A stretch of DNA of 64,000 nt, taken from contig CAIJOA010000042.1 in assembly GCA_903822185.1 (NCBI GenBank), positions 1-64,000 of the forward strand, given 5' to 3'. The position numbers were made by a program, and so were the translations under genes. This document shows, one piece after another, positions 26,156 to 35,095 of this stretch (position 1 is the stretch's first letter; every line of letters starts with the position of its first letter). Below the pieces are notes generated by a model. It saw nothing but the letters and a program-made list of their open reading frames with translations, was not told where the DNA came from and did not search any database. This stretch comes from an uncultured Rhodospirillales bacterium (GTDB lineage Bacteria > Pseudomonadota > Alphaproteobacteria > ATCC43930 > CGMCC-115725).

Positions 26156-27280
26156 TCAATTCTCTCCCCACACCGCACGCGCGGTTTCGACGATCACACC
26201 CAGCTTGCGCCATTGCAGTTCCTCGGCCTCGCCGCCGCGCACCGACACGCTGGTTGCGAAGCCGCAATGCGGACCGATGCCCAACTGCTCAAGCGGCGCA
26301 TATTTGCTGGCTTCCTCAATGCGCTTCATCAGTTCGTCTTTGGTCTCCAATCGGGGGTTACGCGAGGCGACGAGACCCATGACCACGGCTTTGCCTTTCG
26401 GCAGCAGCCGCAATGGCTCGAAACCACCGGCGCGCGGATTGTCATACTCCAACAGATACGTACCGATATTGAGCCGATTGAAGATCGCATCGGCGATCGG
26501 GTCATAGCTGACATCCGCCTGCCAGCTTGGGTCCTGACTGCGGCAGACATGGATCGCGACCTTCATATCGGCGGGCACACCGGCGACAACCGCGTTGACC
26601 GCATCGACATAGGTCGTCAGCAGGTCTTTCCAATCATCGCCACGTTCTTTCAGCAGTTCGTGCGCGCGCGGATCGCCCAGCTTCACCAGCGAGGTCTCGT
26701 CGATCTGCACATAACGGCAGCCGACGTCGTAGAGCGATTTGAGCTCGTGATGATACGCGATGACCAGATCGGCCCAGAACTTGTCGAGGTCGGGATAGGC
26801 GGTCTTGTCGATGTTCGCCCGCCCGGCGCGGTAATGGATATAGGCCGGACCGGGCAGGGTGATCTTCGGCGTTTGCGTCGTGAAGGATTTGAGCGTTGCG
26901 AAATCCATCGCATTCTGCGGGCCGCGCCACGACAGATGTCCGGTCACGGCGGGAATACGGCGCGCGGTGCGATGGCCATGCGTGTCGGATTTACGCCAGC
27001 CTTCGTCCTCCGTCATCTGCACTTCGACACCGGCAATGCCCGATGTCGTGAAAGAATCCGAATAGGTGCCGCGGCGGAACTCGCCATCGGTGACGACATG
27101 CAGGCCGAGCGCTTCTTGCTTGGCGACGGCAGTGCGGATGGCCTCGTCTTCGATCGCCCGCAACGCCGCCTTGTCGATCTTGCCGACTTTGAGCGCGTCG
27201 CGCGCATCGACGACGGATTGGGGACGAACCAGACTACCGACATGATCGGCACGGAACGGCGGGTTACGGCTGCTTTGCAT
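26156..27280 (-). CDS. MetE C-terminal-like cobalamin-independent methyltransferase
   Basis: A 374-residue protein matching the catalytic half of cobalamin-independent methionine synthase (COG0620 type). The zinc-binding set is visible: HVC (VAIHVCRSQDP), Glu in LEYDNPRAGG and Cys in GIGPHCGF. The N-terminal half of true MetE is missing, so the methyl donor may not be polyglutamylated methyltetrahydrofolate; short members of this group are thought to act on other methylated compounds. The ATG at 27280 overlaps the end of the M28 peptidase gene by 17 bases, and the TctC-like gene follows after two bases. Confidence 0.85.
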   Translation of the reverse strand: MQSSRNPPFRADHVGSLVRPQSVVDARDALKVGKIDKAALRAIEDEAIRTAVAKQEALGLHVVTDGEFRRGTYSDSFTTSGIAGVEVQMTEDEGWRKSDTHGHRTARRIPAVTGHLSWRGPQNAMDFATLKSFTTQTPKITLPGPAYIHYRAGRANIDKTAYPDLDKFWADLVIAYHHELKSLYDVGCRYVQIDETSLVKLGDPRAHELLKERGDDWKDLLTTYVDAVNAVVAGVPADMKVAIHVCRSQDPSWQADVSYDPIADAIFNRLNIGTYLLEYDNPRAGGFEPLRLLPKGKAVVMGLVASRNPRLETKDELMKRIEEASKYAPLEQLGIGPHCGFATSVSVRGGEAEELQWRKLGVIVETARAVWGEN

Positions 27281-28673
27281 CGGTCGCCAGCTTTCTGAAA
27301 TCGAGGTCGGATTGGGTGGCGAGATAGGCCATCGACACCCAGGCGGCGATGTTCTGATTGAGTTCTTGCTGATCGATTTTGTCGAACGTGTCGTCGGCGG
27401 TGTGATGGATGTCGAAATAATCGAGTCCGTTCTGGCGCATCGCGATGACCGGCACGCCGGCGGCATGAAGCGGCACGATATCGTCGCCCGAATTCAACGC
27501 CGGTTCGCGCGCGAGGAAAATGCCCAGCGGTGTCAGCGTATCGGCCAGGGTGCGGATGAAGGGCGTCGTTGCCGAACCGGGCGGGGCGAGGAACGCATAA
27601 ATCTTCCGCGCACCGAAATCGGATTCGGCGGCGAGAACGATATGCGAAGCCTCGTCGGCATGGGCCTTGGCATAAGCGGCGCCGCTGTAGTTCATTTCCT
27701 CGCCGCCGAAGAGGACAACGCGCAGCGTGCGTTTCGGATGCGGCTTTAACGCCGCGATCAGCTTGCCTGCCGCGGCGACGATCGCATCGCCGGCGCCGTC
27801 ATCGATTGCACCGGTGCCCAGGTCCCATGAATCGAGATGCGCGCCGATCAGGACGATCTCTTCGGGATGGACGCTGCCTTTGACCTCGGCGGAAACGCTC
27901 CAGGATTGCGCGTTCTCCTGCACGGTCGGCGTCAGCAGGACGTGCAGCTTGGTCGTGCCGCGCGCGGTGAGCCGTTCTAATTGATCGGCGTCGGGATTAG
28001 AGAGGGCGGCCGCGGGGATGCGCGGTGCGCCGTCCTGGTAGTTGGTCGCGCCGGTATGAGCGATGCGGTGATTGTCGGTGCCGAGCGAGCGGTGCAGGTA
28101 TGCGACCGCGCCGCGCTTCGCCGCTTCCGAGGGACCGACGCGGCGGATCGCATTGGCAGCGCCATAGCTGGCCCCGTCCATGACGCGCGGCATGCGCTCG
28201 GTGACAACGGCGATCTTCCCCGCCAGGGATCCCGGTGCCTGCGCCAGCAAGTCCGAATAAACGCGAAAGAGCACGATATCGGCGGTGATGCCTTCGGGCG
28301 GCGTCGCGACCGACCCACCCAATGCCGTGATGACCAGACGCTGCGGCGACGGCGATACGACTTCGGCGCGTTCCCGGCCGCGTTGCCAAGCCGGCATCGG
28401 GAAACTTTCGCGATGCACGTTTTCGAAGCCGGCTTCTTTCAGCGTCGTTTCGGCCCAGGTCGCGGCGCGCGCCTCGGCGTCGGTTGCGGCGAGGCGCGGC
28501 CCCATCGTGGTCAGCGTCTCGAGGAATTGATAGCCCCAGCCATCTTTCAACGCGGCGTCGCGCAGTTGATGCGCCTGGTCCGCGTCGCTGGTTTGCGCAA
28601 AGGCCGTGCTGCTCAGCAACAACAGCGTGATGAAACCCGCCGCGCATCGTTGCGGCAAAGAAAGCTGTGCCAC
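27264..28673 (-). CDS. M28-family metallopeptidase, exported
   Basis: A 469-residue protein with a signal peptide (cleavage near AFAQ, about residue 26), a PA-type insert in the first half, and an M28 zinc aminopeptidase domain in the second. Metal-ligand motifs are the His in LIGAHLDSWDLGTGAIDDGAG, Glu in LFGGEEMNYSG, Asp in AAESDFGA and His in DIHHTADDT. It is probably a periplasmic aminopeptidase or carboxypeptidase-like enzyme, though M28 proteins vary in substrate. It is the first gene of a four-gene minus-strand operon with the methyltransferase and two orphan receptors. Confidence 0.9.
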   Translation of the reverse strand: MAQLSLPQRCAAGFITLLLLSSTAFAQTSDADQAHQLRDAALKDGWGYQFLETLTTMGPRLAATDAEARAATWAETTLKEAGFENVHRESFPMPAWQRGRERAEVVSPSPQRLVITALGGSVATPPEGITADIVLFRVYSDLLAQAPGSLAGKIAVVTERMPRVMDGASYGAANAIRRVGPSEAAKRGAVAYLHRSLGTDNHRIAHTGATNYQDGAPRIPAAALSNPDADQLERLTARGTTKLHVLLTPTVQENAQSWSVSAEVKGSVHPEEIVLIGAHLDSWDLGTGAIDDGAGDAIVAAAGKLIAALKPHPKRTLRVVLFGGEEMNYSGAAYAKAHADEASHIVLAAESDFGARKIYAFLAPPGSATTPFIRTLADTLTPLGIFLAREPALNSGDDIVPLHAAGVPVIAMRQNGLDYFDIHHTADDTFDKIDQQELNQNIAAWVSMAYLATQSDLDFRKLATDAKQP

Positions 28674-28751
28674 GGTTCCTCCTGCGTGATTGTCGCGATG
28701 ATCTTATGAGCCGCGTGCGGCGGCGTCACCCACGTTTGCCGTGGGCGAGAC

Positions 28752-29192
28752 TCAAGGCTGATAGGGTGTGACGCCGTCGATGGTCTCGTTGCCGCCGCGC
28801 AACTCGATCACGTTACGGTCGGGATCGCGCACGAAGACGGATATTCCGCCATCTTCGCCAAACCGCACCGGTCCTTGGGTGATCTTGATATTGTGCGCGT
28901 TCAGGACGGCAATGGTCTGGGCCACCGAGGCGACTCGCAACGCGACATGGGTGTAGCCCGCATGTTTCACCGGCACGTCCATCAGGACGTTGGGCTCATC
29001 TTCTTTGGCGTTGAGGATGAGATTGATCTCGACGCCCTGCTCGTTGCGGATGATGGCGACCGCATCGAAATCGACTCGGTGTTTCAACGTGAAGCCGAAA
29101 ACTTCGTAGAAAGCCATCGCACGTTCGAAATCGCGGACGCGAATGCCGATATGATCGACCCGCTCGATCGCGATGATGTCGGAAGGGCTCAT
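28752..29192 (-). CDS. VOC-family protein, glyoxalase-like
   Basis: A 146-residue single VOC domain. The opening VDHIGIRVRDFERAMAFYEVFGF gives the first metal-ligand His; a second lies in GYTHVALRV and an acidic ligand in NVIELRG. It resembles lactoylglutathione lyase or fosfomycin-resistance-type folds, but the reaction is unknown. It lies about 78 bases upstream of the M28 operon on the same strand. Its ATG at 29192 faces the cysH promoter region. Confidence 0.82.
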   Translation of the reverse strand: MSPSDIIAIERVDHIGIRVRDFERAMAFYEVFGFTLKHRVDFDAVAIIRNEQGVEINLILNAKEDEPNVLMDVPVKHAGYTHVALRVASVAQTIAVLNAHNIKITQGPVRFGEDGGISVFVRDPDRNVIELRGGNETIDGVTPYQP

Positions 29193-29236
29193 GGGACGCA
29201 GTGTAGCCTAGCTACAACAGGCATTATTCACATATA

Positions 29237-29255
29237 AATATTGTTATTCAATATT
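29237..29255. promoter_or_regulatory. Perfect palindrome upstream of the cys promoter
   Basis: AATATTG-TTATT-CAATATT, a 7+5+7 perfect inverted repeat. It ends three bases before the -35 element of the cysH promoter, a place typical of an activator site. The regulator is not encoded in the window; a CysB/Cbl-type LysR protein or an Rrf2-type factor would be reasonable, but the spacing is not the standard T-N11-A. Confidence 0.55.
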
Positions 29256-29257
29256 GA

Positions 29258-29287
29258 TTTACATTACTGATCGCATAAAGCTATAAT
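29258..29287 (+). promoter_or_regulatory. Near-consensus sigma-70 promoter of the cys operon
   Basis: TTTACA at 29258-29263, an 18-base spacer, then an exact TATAAT at 29282-29287. Transcription should begin near 29294, leaving only about 18-24 bases before the cysH start. The surrounding 90 bases are strongly A+T-rich compared with the rest of the window. Confidence 0.6.
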
Positions 29288-29311
29288 ATACACATATATA
29301 TCTTGTAGATT

Positions 29312-30004
29312 ATGTTCATGGCTTCGAACCTTCAGCAGACCGTCGCGCTTTTGCGCGAAGCCGGAACGGGCTTCGCGCCGTCCGTTCTCGCCTCGAGCCT
29401 TGGGGTCGAGGATATGGTGCTGTTGGATTTGATCGCGCGCGAGAATATCCCCGTCGGCGTCTTCACGCTCGATACCGGGCGGTTGCCGCAGGAAACCTAT
29501 GACCTCCTGCAACTGGCCCGCGCCCGCTATCGTATTCCCGTCGCCATCTATGCGCCCGAAAATGGCGACGTGGAAAACTATACCGCTGCGCATGGACCGA
29601 ACGGCTTTTACGAAAGCGTCGCCCTGCGTCAGGAATGCTGCGGCTTCCGCAAGGTAAAGCCGCTCAAGCGTGCGCTCGCCGGCAAAAGGAGCTGGGTCAC
29701 CGGATTGCGCCGTGCGCAGTCGGCGGGACGGGCGGAAGTTCCGTTCAAGGAATGGGACGCCGCCAACAACCTGCATAAGTTCAGCCCGCTGGCGGAATGG
29801 TCGGATCAGGATGTGTGGGATTATATCCGCGATCATGACGTCCCGGTGAATGCGCTTCACGCCAAGGGCTACCCCAGCATCGGCTGTGCGCCCTGTAGCC
29901 GCGCCATCGCGCCCGGCGAAGATATTCGCGCCGGCCGCTGGTGGTGGGAAAATCCTGAATTCAGCGAGTGCGGACTTCATCCGCACGCAAAAGCAGCATC
30001 GTAA
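29312..30004 (+). CDS. cysH: Adenylyl-sulfate (APS) reductase
   Basis: The enzyme reduces adenylyl-sulfate to sulfite in cysteine synthesis. The [4Fe-4S] ligands that mark the APS-reducing type are all present: CC at residues 109-110 (RQECCGFRK), C192-x2-C195 (IGCAPCSRA) and the catalytic Cys 220 in ECGLH. The PAPS-binding motif region is LDTGRLPQET. At 230 residues it is normal. The start is an ATG at 29312 or the one two codons on at 29318; no clear Shine-Dalgarno sequence is present and the leader is very short. It begins the cysH-D-N-sbp-T-W-A run; cysD follows after five bases. Confidence 0.94.
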   Translation: MFMASNLQQTVALLREAGTGFAPSVLASSLGVEDMVLLDLIARENIPVGVFTLDTGRLPQETYDLLQLARARYRIPVAIYAPENGDVENYTAAHGPNGFYESVALRQECCGFRKVKPLKRALAGKRSWVTGLRRAQSAGRAEVPFKEWDAANNLHKFSPLAEWSDQDVWDYIRDHDVPVNALHAKGYPSIGCAPCSRAIAPGEDIRAGRWWWENPEFSECGLHPHAKAAS

Positions 30005-30009
30005 AACAA

Positions 30010-30942
30010 ATGACCATTCCCGTTCTTTCGGCGAAGCCGGCCCCGGCGCCGGCAAGGCATCTCGATAATCTCGAGAGCGAAGCGATCTATATTCTGCGCG
30101 AAACTGCGGCGGAGTTTTCGAACCCGGCGCTGCTCTTTTCCGGCGGTAAGGACTCGACGGTGCTGTTGCGCCTCGCCGAGAAAGCCTTTCGGCCCAGCAA
30201 GTTTCCGTTCCCGTTGCTGCATGTCGATACCGGCGAGAATTTCCCTGAGGTCATCGCCTTTCGCGATCGCATCGCCAAACAGTTGGGCGAACGGCTGATC
30301 GTGCGCACGGTGCAGGATTCGATTGATCGCGGCCGCGTCAAGTTGAAGACGCCCAATCAAAGCCGCAACGCTTTGCAAAGCGTGACGCTGCTCGATGCAA
30401 TCGCGGAATTCGAATTCGATGCCTGCATCGGCGGGGCGCGGCGCGACGAGGAAAAAGCACGCGCGAAAGAGCGCATCTTTTCCTATCGCAACAGCTTCGG
30501 CCAATGGGACCCGCGGCATCAGCGGCCCGAATTGTGGAGCCTCTATAACGGGCGGCTCGACAAGGGCGAGCATATGCGAATCTTCCCGCTCAGCAATTGG
30601 ACCGAGATCGATATCTGGCGCTACATCGAGCGCGAGGAAATGGAGTTGCCGAGCCTCTATTACGCGCATGAACGGCCCTTGGCGGTGCGCGGCAAGAACC
30701 TCGTCCCGTTCTCCGACCTGTTTCCGGCGCGCGAAGACGACGTGATCGAAACCCGCGTTGTGCGTTTCCGAACGGTCGGCGACATCACCTGCACCCTGCC
30801 AGTTGAATCCAATGCCGCGACAGTCGAACAAGTGATCGCCGAGACGATGGTCGCCTCGCTCAGCGAGCGCGGAGCGACACGGCTCGACGATCAAACCTCG
30901 GATGCTTCGATGGAAGAGCGCAAGCGGGCGGGGTATTTCTGA
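30010..30942 (+). CDS. cysD: Sulfate adenylyltransferase subunit 2
   Basis: CysD is the catalytic subunit that makes adenylyl-sulfate from sulfate and ATP, powered by GTP hydrolysis on CysN. The PP-loop SGGKDS is at residues 44-49; the family stretches HVDTGENFPEVI and GGARRDEEKARAKER are intact. It has 310 residues from the ATG at 30010; the frame extends back into cysH. Its stop overlaps the cysN start as TGATG, indicating coupled translation of the two subunits. Confidence 0.96.
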   Translation: MTIPVLSAKPAPAPARHLDNLESEAIYILRETAAEFSNPALLFSGGKDSTVLLRLAEKAFRPSKFPFPLLHVDTGENFPEVIAFRDRIAKQLGERLIVRTVQDSIDRGRVKLKTPNQSRNALQSVTLLDAIAEFEFDACIGGARRDEEKARAKERIFSYRNSFGQWDPRHQRPELWSLYNGRLDKGEHMRIFPLSNWTEIDIWRYIEREEMELPSLYYAHERPLAVRGKNLVPFSDLFPAREDDVIETRVVRFRTVGDITCTLPVESNAATVEQVIAETMVASLSERGATRLDDQTSDASMEERKRAGYF

Positions 30943-32276
30943 TGGCGCCCCTCGATCAAAAGATGGATACCGCCGACGATATCGGTCTGCTGCGCTTTTC
31001 AACGGCGGGCAGCGTCGATGACGGCAAAAGCTCGCTGATCGGCCGGCTGCTCTATGATTCGAAAGCGGTTTCGACCGACCGGATTGCGGCGCTGGAACGC
31101 ATTGCCCGTCGCAAAGGCGAAGACGTCATCGATCTGTCGCTGCTGATGGACGGGCTGACGGTCGAGCGCGAGCAGGGCATCACGATCGACGTCGCCTATA
31201 GCTATTTCGCGACGGCGCAGCGCAAATTCATCATCGCCGACACGCCGGGTCACGAGCAGTACACCCGCAACATGGTGACAGGCGCCAGCACCGCTGACGC
31301 GGCGGTCATCCTCGTCGATGCGGCGCGCGGTTTGTCGCTGCAGACGCGCCGCCATCTTTATCTCAGCCATCTGCTGGGCGTGCCGCATCTGGTCGTCGCG
31401 GTGAACAAGATGGACTTGGTCGGTTTCGACAAAGGCGCTTATGACATCGTCGTCGCCTCGATCGAGGCATTCGCCGACGCGATCGGGGCCAAGCGTACCT
31501 ATATCGTCCCCATCTCGGCCAAGCATGGCGACAATGTCGTCAATGCCAGCACGAATATGCCGTGGTACGAGGGCCAGCCGCTGTTGGCGTTACTCGAAGC
31601 GCTGCCGCCGGCCATCGTCATGCACCAGGCGCCGTTTCGCTTCCCGGTGCAACTGGTGCGGCGCGTGCCGGTGCACGGTGGCGAGCAAATCCGGCAATAT
31701 CTCGGGCGGGTCGAATCCGGTCATATCAAAGCAGGCGACGAAATCGCGGTGATGCCGGCGGGGCGCGTGACCCGCGTTCGCGCCGTTTCCGATTTTCATG
31801 GGCCGCTGGAGCGCGGCGAATCCGGCCGGTCGATCGCGATCGAGGTTCAGGACGAACTCGACATCGCGCGCGGCGACGTGCTGACGCCGCCGCTGCTGCC
31901 GCCACGGGTCGATGACGAGTTTACCGCAACGATTTGCTGGTTCTCGGATGATGGCTTCAACGGTCAAGGCCGTTACCTCGTGAAATGCGGTACGCGTACC
32001 GTCGCTGGGCGCGTGGCCGAGATCATCTACCGGCTGGATGTCGCGACGTTGGCGACCGAACCCAATCCCGAAACATTGCGCTGCAACGATATCGCGCGGG
32101 TTCGCATTGCTTTGGCTGAATCACTGGCCTTCGACGCTTATGACGCCAATCGCGCGACCGGCGCTTTCATCTTAATCGATGCAGACACCAATGCCACGGT
32201 TGCGGCCGGAATGATCGCGTTGCGCGACGGCGAAGCGACCGCCGCCGGCGGCTCGGGCTTTGACGTAGGCCTGTGA
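30942..32276 (+). CDS. cysN: Sulfate adenylyltransferase subunit 1 (GTPase)
   Basis: CysN is the elongation-factor-like GTPase that drives CysD. The P-loop GSVDDGKS is at residues 23-30, DTPGHEQY is the second nucleotide motif and NKMD the base-specific one. Two beta-barrel domains follow. At 444 residues there is no C-terminal APS kinase (CysC), in agreement with a CysH that uses APS and not PAPS. An imperfect hairpin follows the stop. Confidence 0.96.
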   Translation: MAPLDQKMDTADDIGLLRFSTAGSVDDGKSSLIGRLLYDSKAVSTDRIAALERIARRKGEDVIDLSLLMDGLTVEREQGITIDVAYSYFATAQRKFIIADTPGHEQYTRNMVTGASTADAAVILVDAARGLSLQTRRHLYLSHLLGVPHLVVAVNKMDLVGFDKGAYDIVVASIEAFADAIGAKRTYIVPISAKHGDNVVNASTNMPWYEGQPLLALLEALPPAIVMHQAPFRFPVQLVRRVPVHGGEQIRQYLGRVESGHIKAGDEIAVMPAGRVTRVRAVSDFHGPLERGESGRSIAIEVQDELDIARGDVLTPPLLPPRVDDEFTATICWFSDDGFNGQGRYLVKCGTRTVAGRVAEIIYRLDVATLATEPNPETLRCNDIARVRIALAESLAFDAYDANRATGAFILIDADTNATVAAGMIALRDGEATAAGGSGFDVGL

Positions 32277-32288
32277 TGATGAATATCC

Positions 32289-32310
32289 GGCCCGAAATGG
32301 ACTTTCGGCC
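32289..32310 (+). other. Imperfect hairpin between cysN and sbp
   Basis: GGCCCGAAA (32289-32297) and TTTCGGCC (32303-32310) pair with one bulged C and a loop of five. There is no T-run after it, so it is more likely an RNA-stability or partial attenuation element than a full terminator. Confidence 0.35.
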
Positions 32311-32401
32311 AGCCGCTCTGTGCCGGCGCGAATGTAGGGGCGCATCACGCTGACGCGGCGTGGGCTTGCTCTCATTCTATTTTTCGACGAAAGGTAACAC
32401 C

Positions 32402-33403
32402 ATTACGATCTCTCGAATCCTCCTCGTTGCGACGGCGCTCGTCGCCATCGCCCCCGCGGCGCGGGCCGACAAGGCTTTGCTCAACGCCTCTTACGACGCG
32501 ACACGCGAGCTTTATGCCGATTACAACCAAGTCTTCGCCGCGCAATGGCTGAAGCAAACCGGCGAAAAAGTGACGATCGCCCAATCCCATGCCGGCTCGG
32601 GCGACCAGGCGCGCGCGGTTATCGACGGTCTCGATGGCGATGTCGCAACCCTGGCGCTTTCCTACGATATCGATGCGATCGCGGAAAAAGCGAAGCTGCT
32701 GCCTACCGATTGGCAAACGCGGCTGCCGAACAACAGTGCGCCCTACACCTCGACGATCATTTTTCTTGTCCGCAAGGGCAATCCGAAGAACGTCCATGAT
32801 TGGAACGATCTCATTCGTTCCGACGTAAAGGTCATCACGCCGAATCCGAAGACGTCGGGCGCGGCGCGCTGGGCCTATCTCGCGGCCTGGGGACAAGTAT
32901 TGAAAAGCGGCGGCACGCCGGAACAGGCGAAAGATTACGTTGCGAAGCTCTATCACAACGTGCCGGTCCTCGACAGCGGCGGGCGCGGCGCGACCAACAC
33001 CTTCGTGCAGCGCCGTCAGGGCGATGTCCTCTTGTCGTGGGAAAACGAAGCCTTGTTGGCCGCCCGTCAGCTCGGACAGGATCAATTCGACGTCATCGTC
33101 CCGTCGAGCAGCATCCTCGCCGAACCGTCGGTAGCAGTTCTCGACGTGAACGCCGCGAAGCACGGCACCGCGAAAGAAGCCGAAGCTTATCTTCGCTTCC
33201 TCTATACGCCCGAGGGACAAGACATCGCCGCGAAGCATTTCTTCCGCCCGCGTAACGCCGAAGTCGCCGCGCGCTATGCTCAGAACTTCGCGGACGTGAA
33301 GCTGTTCACGATCGACGATGTCTTCGGCGGCTGGAAAAAGGCGAACGACGCCCATTTCATCGATGGCGCGGCGTTCGACCAAATCTATACGCCGAGCAAG
33401 TAA
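32402..33403 (+). CDS. sbp: Sulfate ABC transporter substrate-binding protein
   Basis: This periplasmic receptor delivers sulfate to CysTWA. The signal peptide is about 20 residues ([20 protein letters not shown]) and the mature protein begins [20 protein letters not shown], with the sulfate-pocket stretches [10 protein letters not shown] and [17 protein letters not shown]. The start is unusual. The best ribosome-binding site, AAAGG at 32390-32394, is seven bases before an ATT at 32402 where relatives usually begin MTISR. No ATG exists in this region; a GTG at 32360 and a TTG at 32366 are the other in-frame choices, each adding a longer, less typical N terminus. The sequence is otherwise intact. 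Confidence 0.85.
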   Translation: MTISRILLVATALVAIAPAARADKALLNASYDATRELYADYNQVFAAQWLKQTGEKVTIAQSHAGSGDQARAVIDGLDGDVATLALSYDIDAIAEKAKLLPTDWQTRLPNNSAPYTSTIIFLVRKGNPKNVHDWNDLIRSDVKVITPNPKTSGAARWAYLAAWGQVLKSGGTPEQAKDYVAKLYHNVPVLDSGGRGATNTFVQRRQGDVLLSWENEALLAARQLGQDQFDVIVPSSSILAEPSVAVLDVNAAKHGTAKEAEAYLRFLYTPEGQDIAAKHFFRPRNAEVAARYAQNFADVKLFTIDDVFGGWKKANDAHFIDGAAFDQIYTPSK

Positions 33404-33407
33404 TCGA

Positions 33408-34253
33408 ATGAGTTTAACGCTCGCGGCCGGCGGCCGTCGCCGCCGCAATGCCCTGCCGGGGTTTGGCCTGACGCTCGGGATCACGATTTTCGTGCTCTCC
33501 GTGCTGATCGTCATTCCGCTCGGCGGGCTGGTCGCCCGTGCCGCGAGCCTTTCACCGTCTCAGATCTTGTCGATCCTATCGTCGCCGCGTGTGTTCTCCG
33601 CTTTCCGGCTCAGCTTCGGCTTGGCTTTCATCGCAGCAGTGATCGATGGGTTCGTCGGGATTCTCGTCGCGTGGGTGTTGGTCCGATACCACTTCCCGGG
33701 AAAGCGAATCCTCGACTCACTGGTCGATTTGCCCTTCGCGTTACCGACGGCAGTTGCCGGCATCACGCTGACGGCGCTGTATGCCGATGACGGCTGGTTC
33801 GGCGCGCCCTTGGCGAAATTGGGTTTGTCCGTCGCGTTTACGCCCTGGGGCATCTTCGTCGCGCTGCTGTTCGTCGGCCTGCCTTATGCGATCCGGAGTT
33901 GCCAACCCGTCTTGGCCGATCTCGAACGCGAGGCCGAAGAGGCGGCGGTAACGCTCGGCGCGCAACCGGCACAGATTTTCTGGCGGGTGATACTGCCGCA
34001 ACTGTTTCCGGCCTTGCTGACCGGGATCGCCTTGGCCTTTGCGCGTGCAGCCGGTGAATATGGCTCGGTCATTTTCATCGCCGGCAACATGCCCGGAATT
34101 TCCGAAATCGTGCCGCTGCTGATCGTGATCCGGCTCGAACAGTTCGATTATGCTGGTGCCGCATTACTCGCGACGACGATGTTGGTGATGTCGCTAGTGA
34201 TTCTGCTGCTGCTCAATCTGTTGTCGATCTGGCGGAGCCGGCAATATGTCTAA
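33408..34253 (+). CDS. cysT: Sulfate ABC transporter permease CysT
   Basis: One of two permeases forming the sulfate channel. It has an N-terminal basic segment, about six membrane helices over 281 residues, and the EAA loop that contacts the ATPase (REAEEAAVTLGAQPAQIFWR). The family-typical DLPFALPTAVAGITL lies before it. The ATG at 33408 is used, four bases after the sbp stop; the frame runs further back into sbp. It overlaps cysW by eight bases. Confidence 0.94.
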   Translation: MSLTLAAGGRRRRNALPGFGLTLGITIFVLSVLIVIPLGGLVARAASLSPSQILSILSSPRVFSAFRLSFGLAFIAAVIDGFVGILVAWVLVRYHFPGKRILDSLVDLPFALPTAVAGITLTALYADDGWFGAPLAKLGLSVAFTPWGIFVALLFVGLPYAIRSCQPVLADLEREAEEAAVTLGAQPAQIFWRVILPQLFPALLTGIALAFARAAGEYGSVIFIAGNMPGISEIVPLLIVIRLEQFDYAGAALLATTMLVMSLVILLLLNLLSIWRSRQYV

Positions 34254-35091
34254 TCATCGCCGCCCCGGTGAAAACAGAATCGTCCGGTTCTTCCTGATTG
34301 CTGCCGCCGTGGTACTGCTGGGGGCGATGCTGGTCGCGCCGTTGGTGCTGTTGTTAGCCGAGGCTTTCGGCAAAGGTGTTGCGGCCTATTTCGACTCCTT
34401 CTCGAAGCCGGACACGGTCAGCGCGATTATCCAGACCCTGCTGATCGCTGCTGTCGTCGTGCCGGTCAATACCGTCTTCGGCTTGGCCGCCGCGTGGTGC
34501 ATCGCCAAATTCAATTTTCCCGGCAAGACGCTCCTTGTCTCGATCATCGATCTACCGATCTCGGTGTCGCCGGTGGTTGCCGGTCTTGTCTTCGTGCTGA
34601 TCTTCGGTTCGCGCGGTTGGCTGGGGCCGTTCTTCGCGGCGCATGGCATCAAAGTGATCTTCGCTTTCCCCGGCATGGTCATCGCAACGTTGTTCGTGAC
34701 GATCGCCTTTGTCGCCCGTCAGCTTATCCCCTTGATGCAGCAGCAGGGCCGTGACGAAGAAGAAGCCGCCATGGTGCTGGGCGCGGGCGGCTTTCGGACC
34801 TTTTGGTATGTGACCTTGCCGAATATTCGCTGGGCGTTGGTCTATGGCGTCTTGCTGTGCAATGCGCGGGCGATGGGCGAATTCGGCGCGGTGTCGGTGG
34901 TGTCCGGCCATATTCGCGGCCAGACCATGACCATGCCGTTGCAAGTACTCGCCCTTTATCAGGATTACGATAGCGTCGGCGCCTTCGCGGTCGCCTCGCT
35001 GCTGGCCTTCCTCGCGGTCGTCACGCTCGTCGTGCGGCGTGTCCTCGAATGGCGCTTCCGCGCGGAATTGGGTTATGCTGGCTCCCTATAA
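34246..35091 (+). CDS. cysW: Sulfate ABC transporter permease CysW
   Basis: The second sulfate permease, 281 residues with six membrane helices. The CysW-typical stretch [17 protein letters not shown] and the EAA loop [19 protein letters not shown] are present, then [20 protein letters not shown]. Its ATG overlaps the end of cysT and its stop lies five bases before the preferred cysA start, so the transport genes form one unit. Confidence 0.95.
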   Translation: MSNHRRPGENRIVRFFLIAAAVVLLGAMLVAPLVLLLAEAFGKGVAAYFDSFSKPDTVSAIIQTLLIAAVVVPVNTVFGLAAAWCIAKFNFPGKTLLVSIIDLPISVSPVVAGLVFVLIFGSRGWLGPFFAAHGIKVIFAFPGMVIATLFVTIAFVARQLIPLMQQQGRDEEEAAMVLGAGGFRTFWYVTLPNIRWALVYGVLLCNARAMGEFGAVSVVSGHIRGQTMTMPLQVLALYQDYDSVGAFAVASLLAFLAVVTLVVRRVLEWRFRAELGYAGSL

Positions 35092-35095
35092 ACCA

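Noticed and set aside
30942-32276. CysNC fusion
   Set aside because: The protein ends after the GTPase and barrel domains at 444 residues; no kinase P-loop follows.
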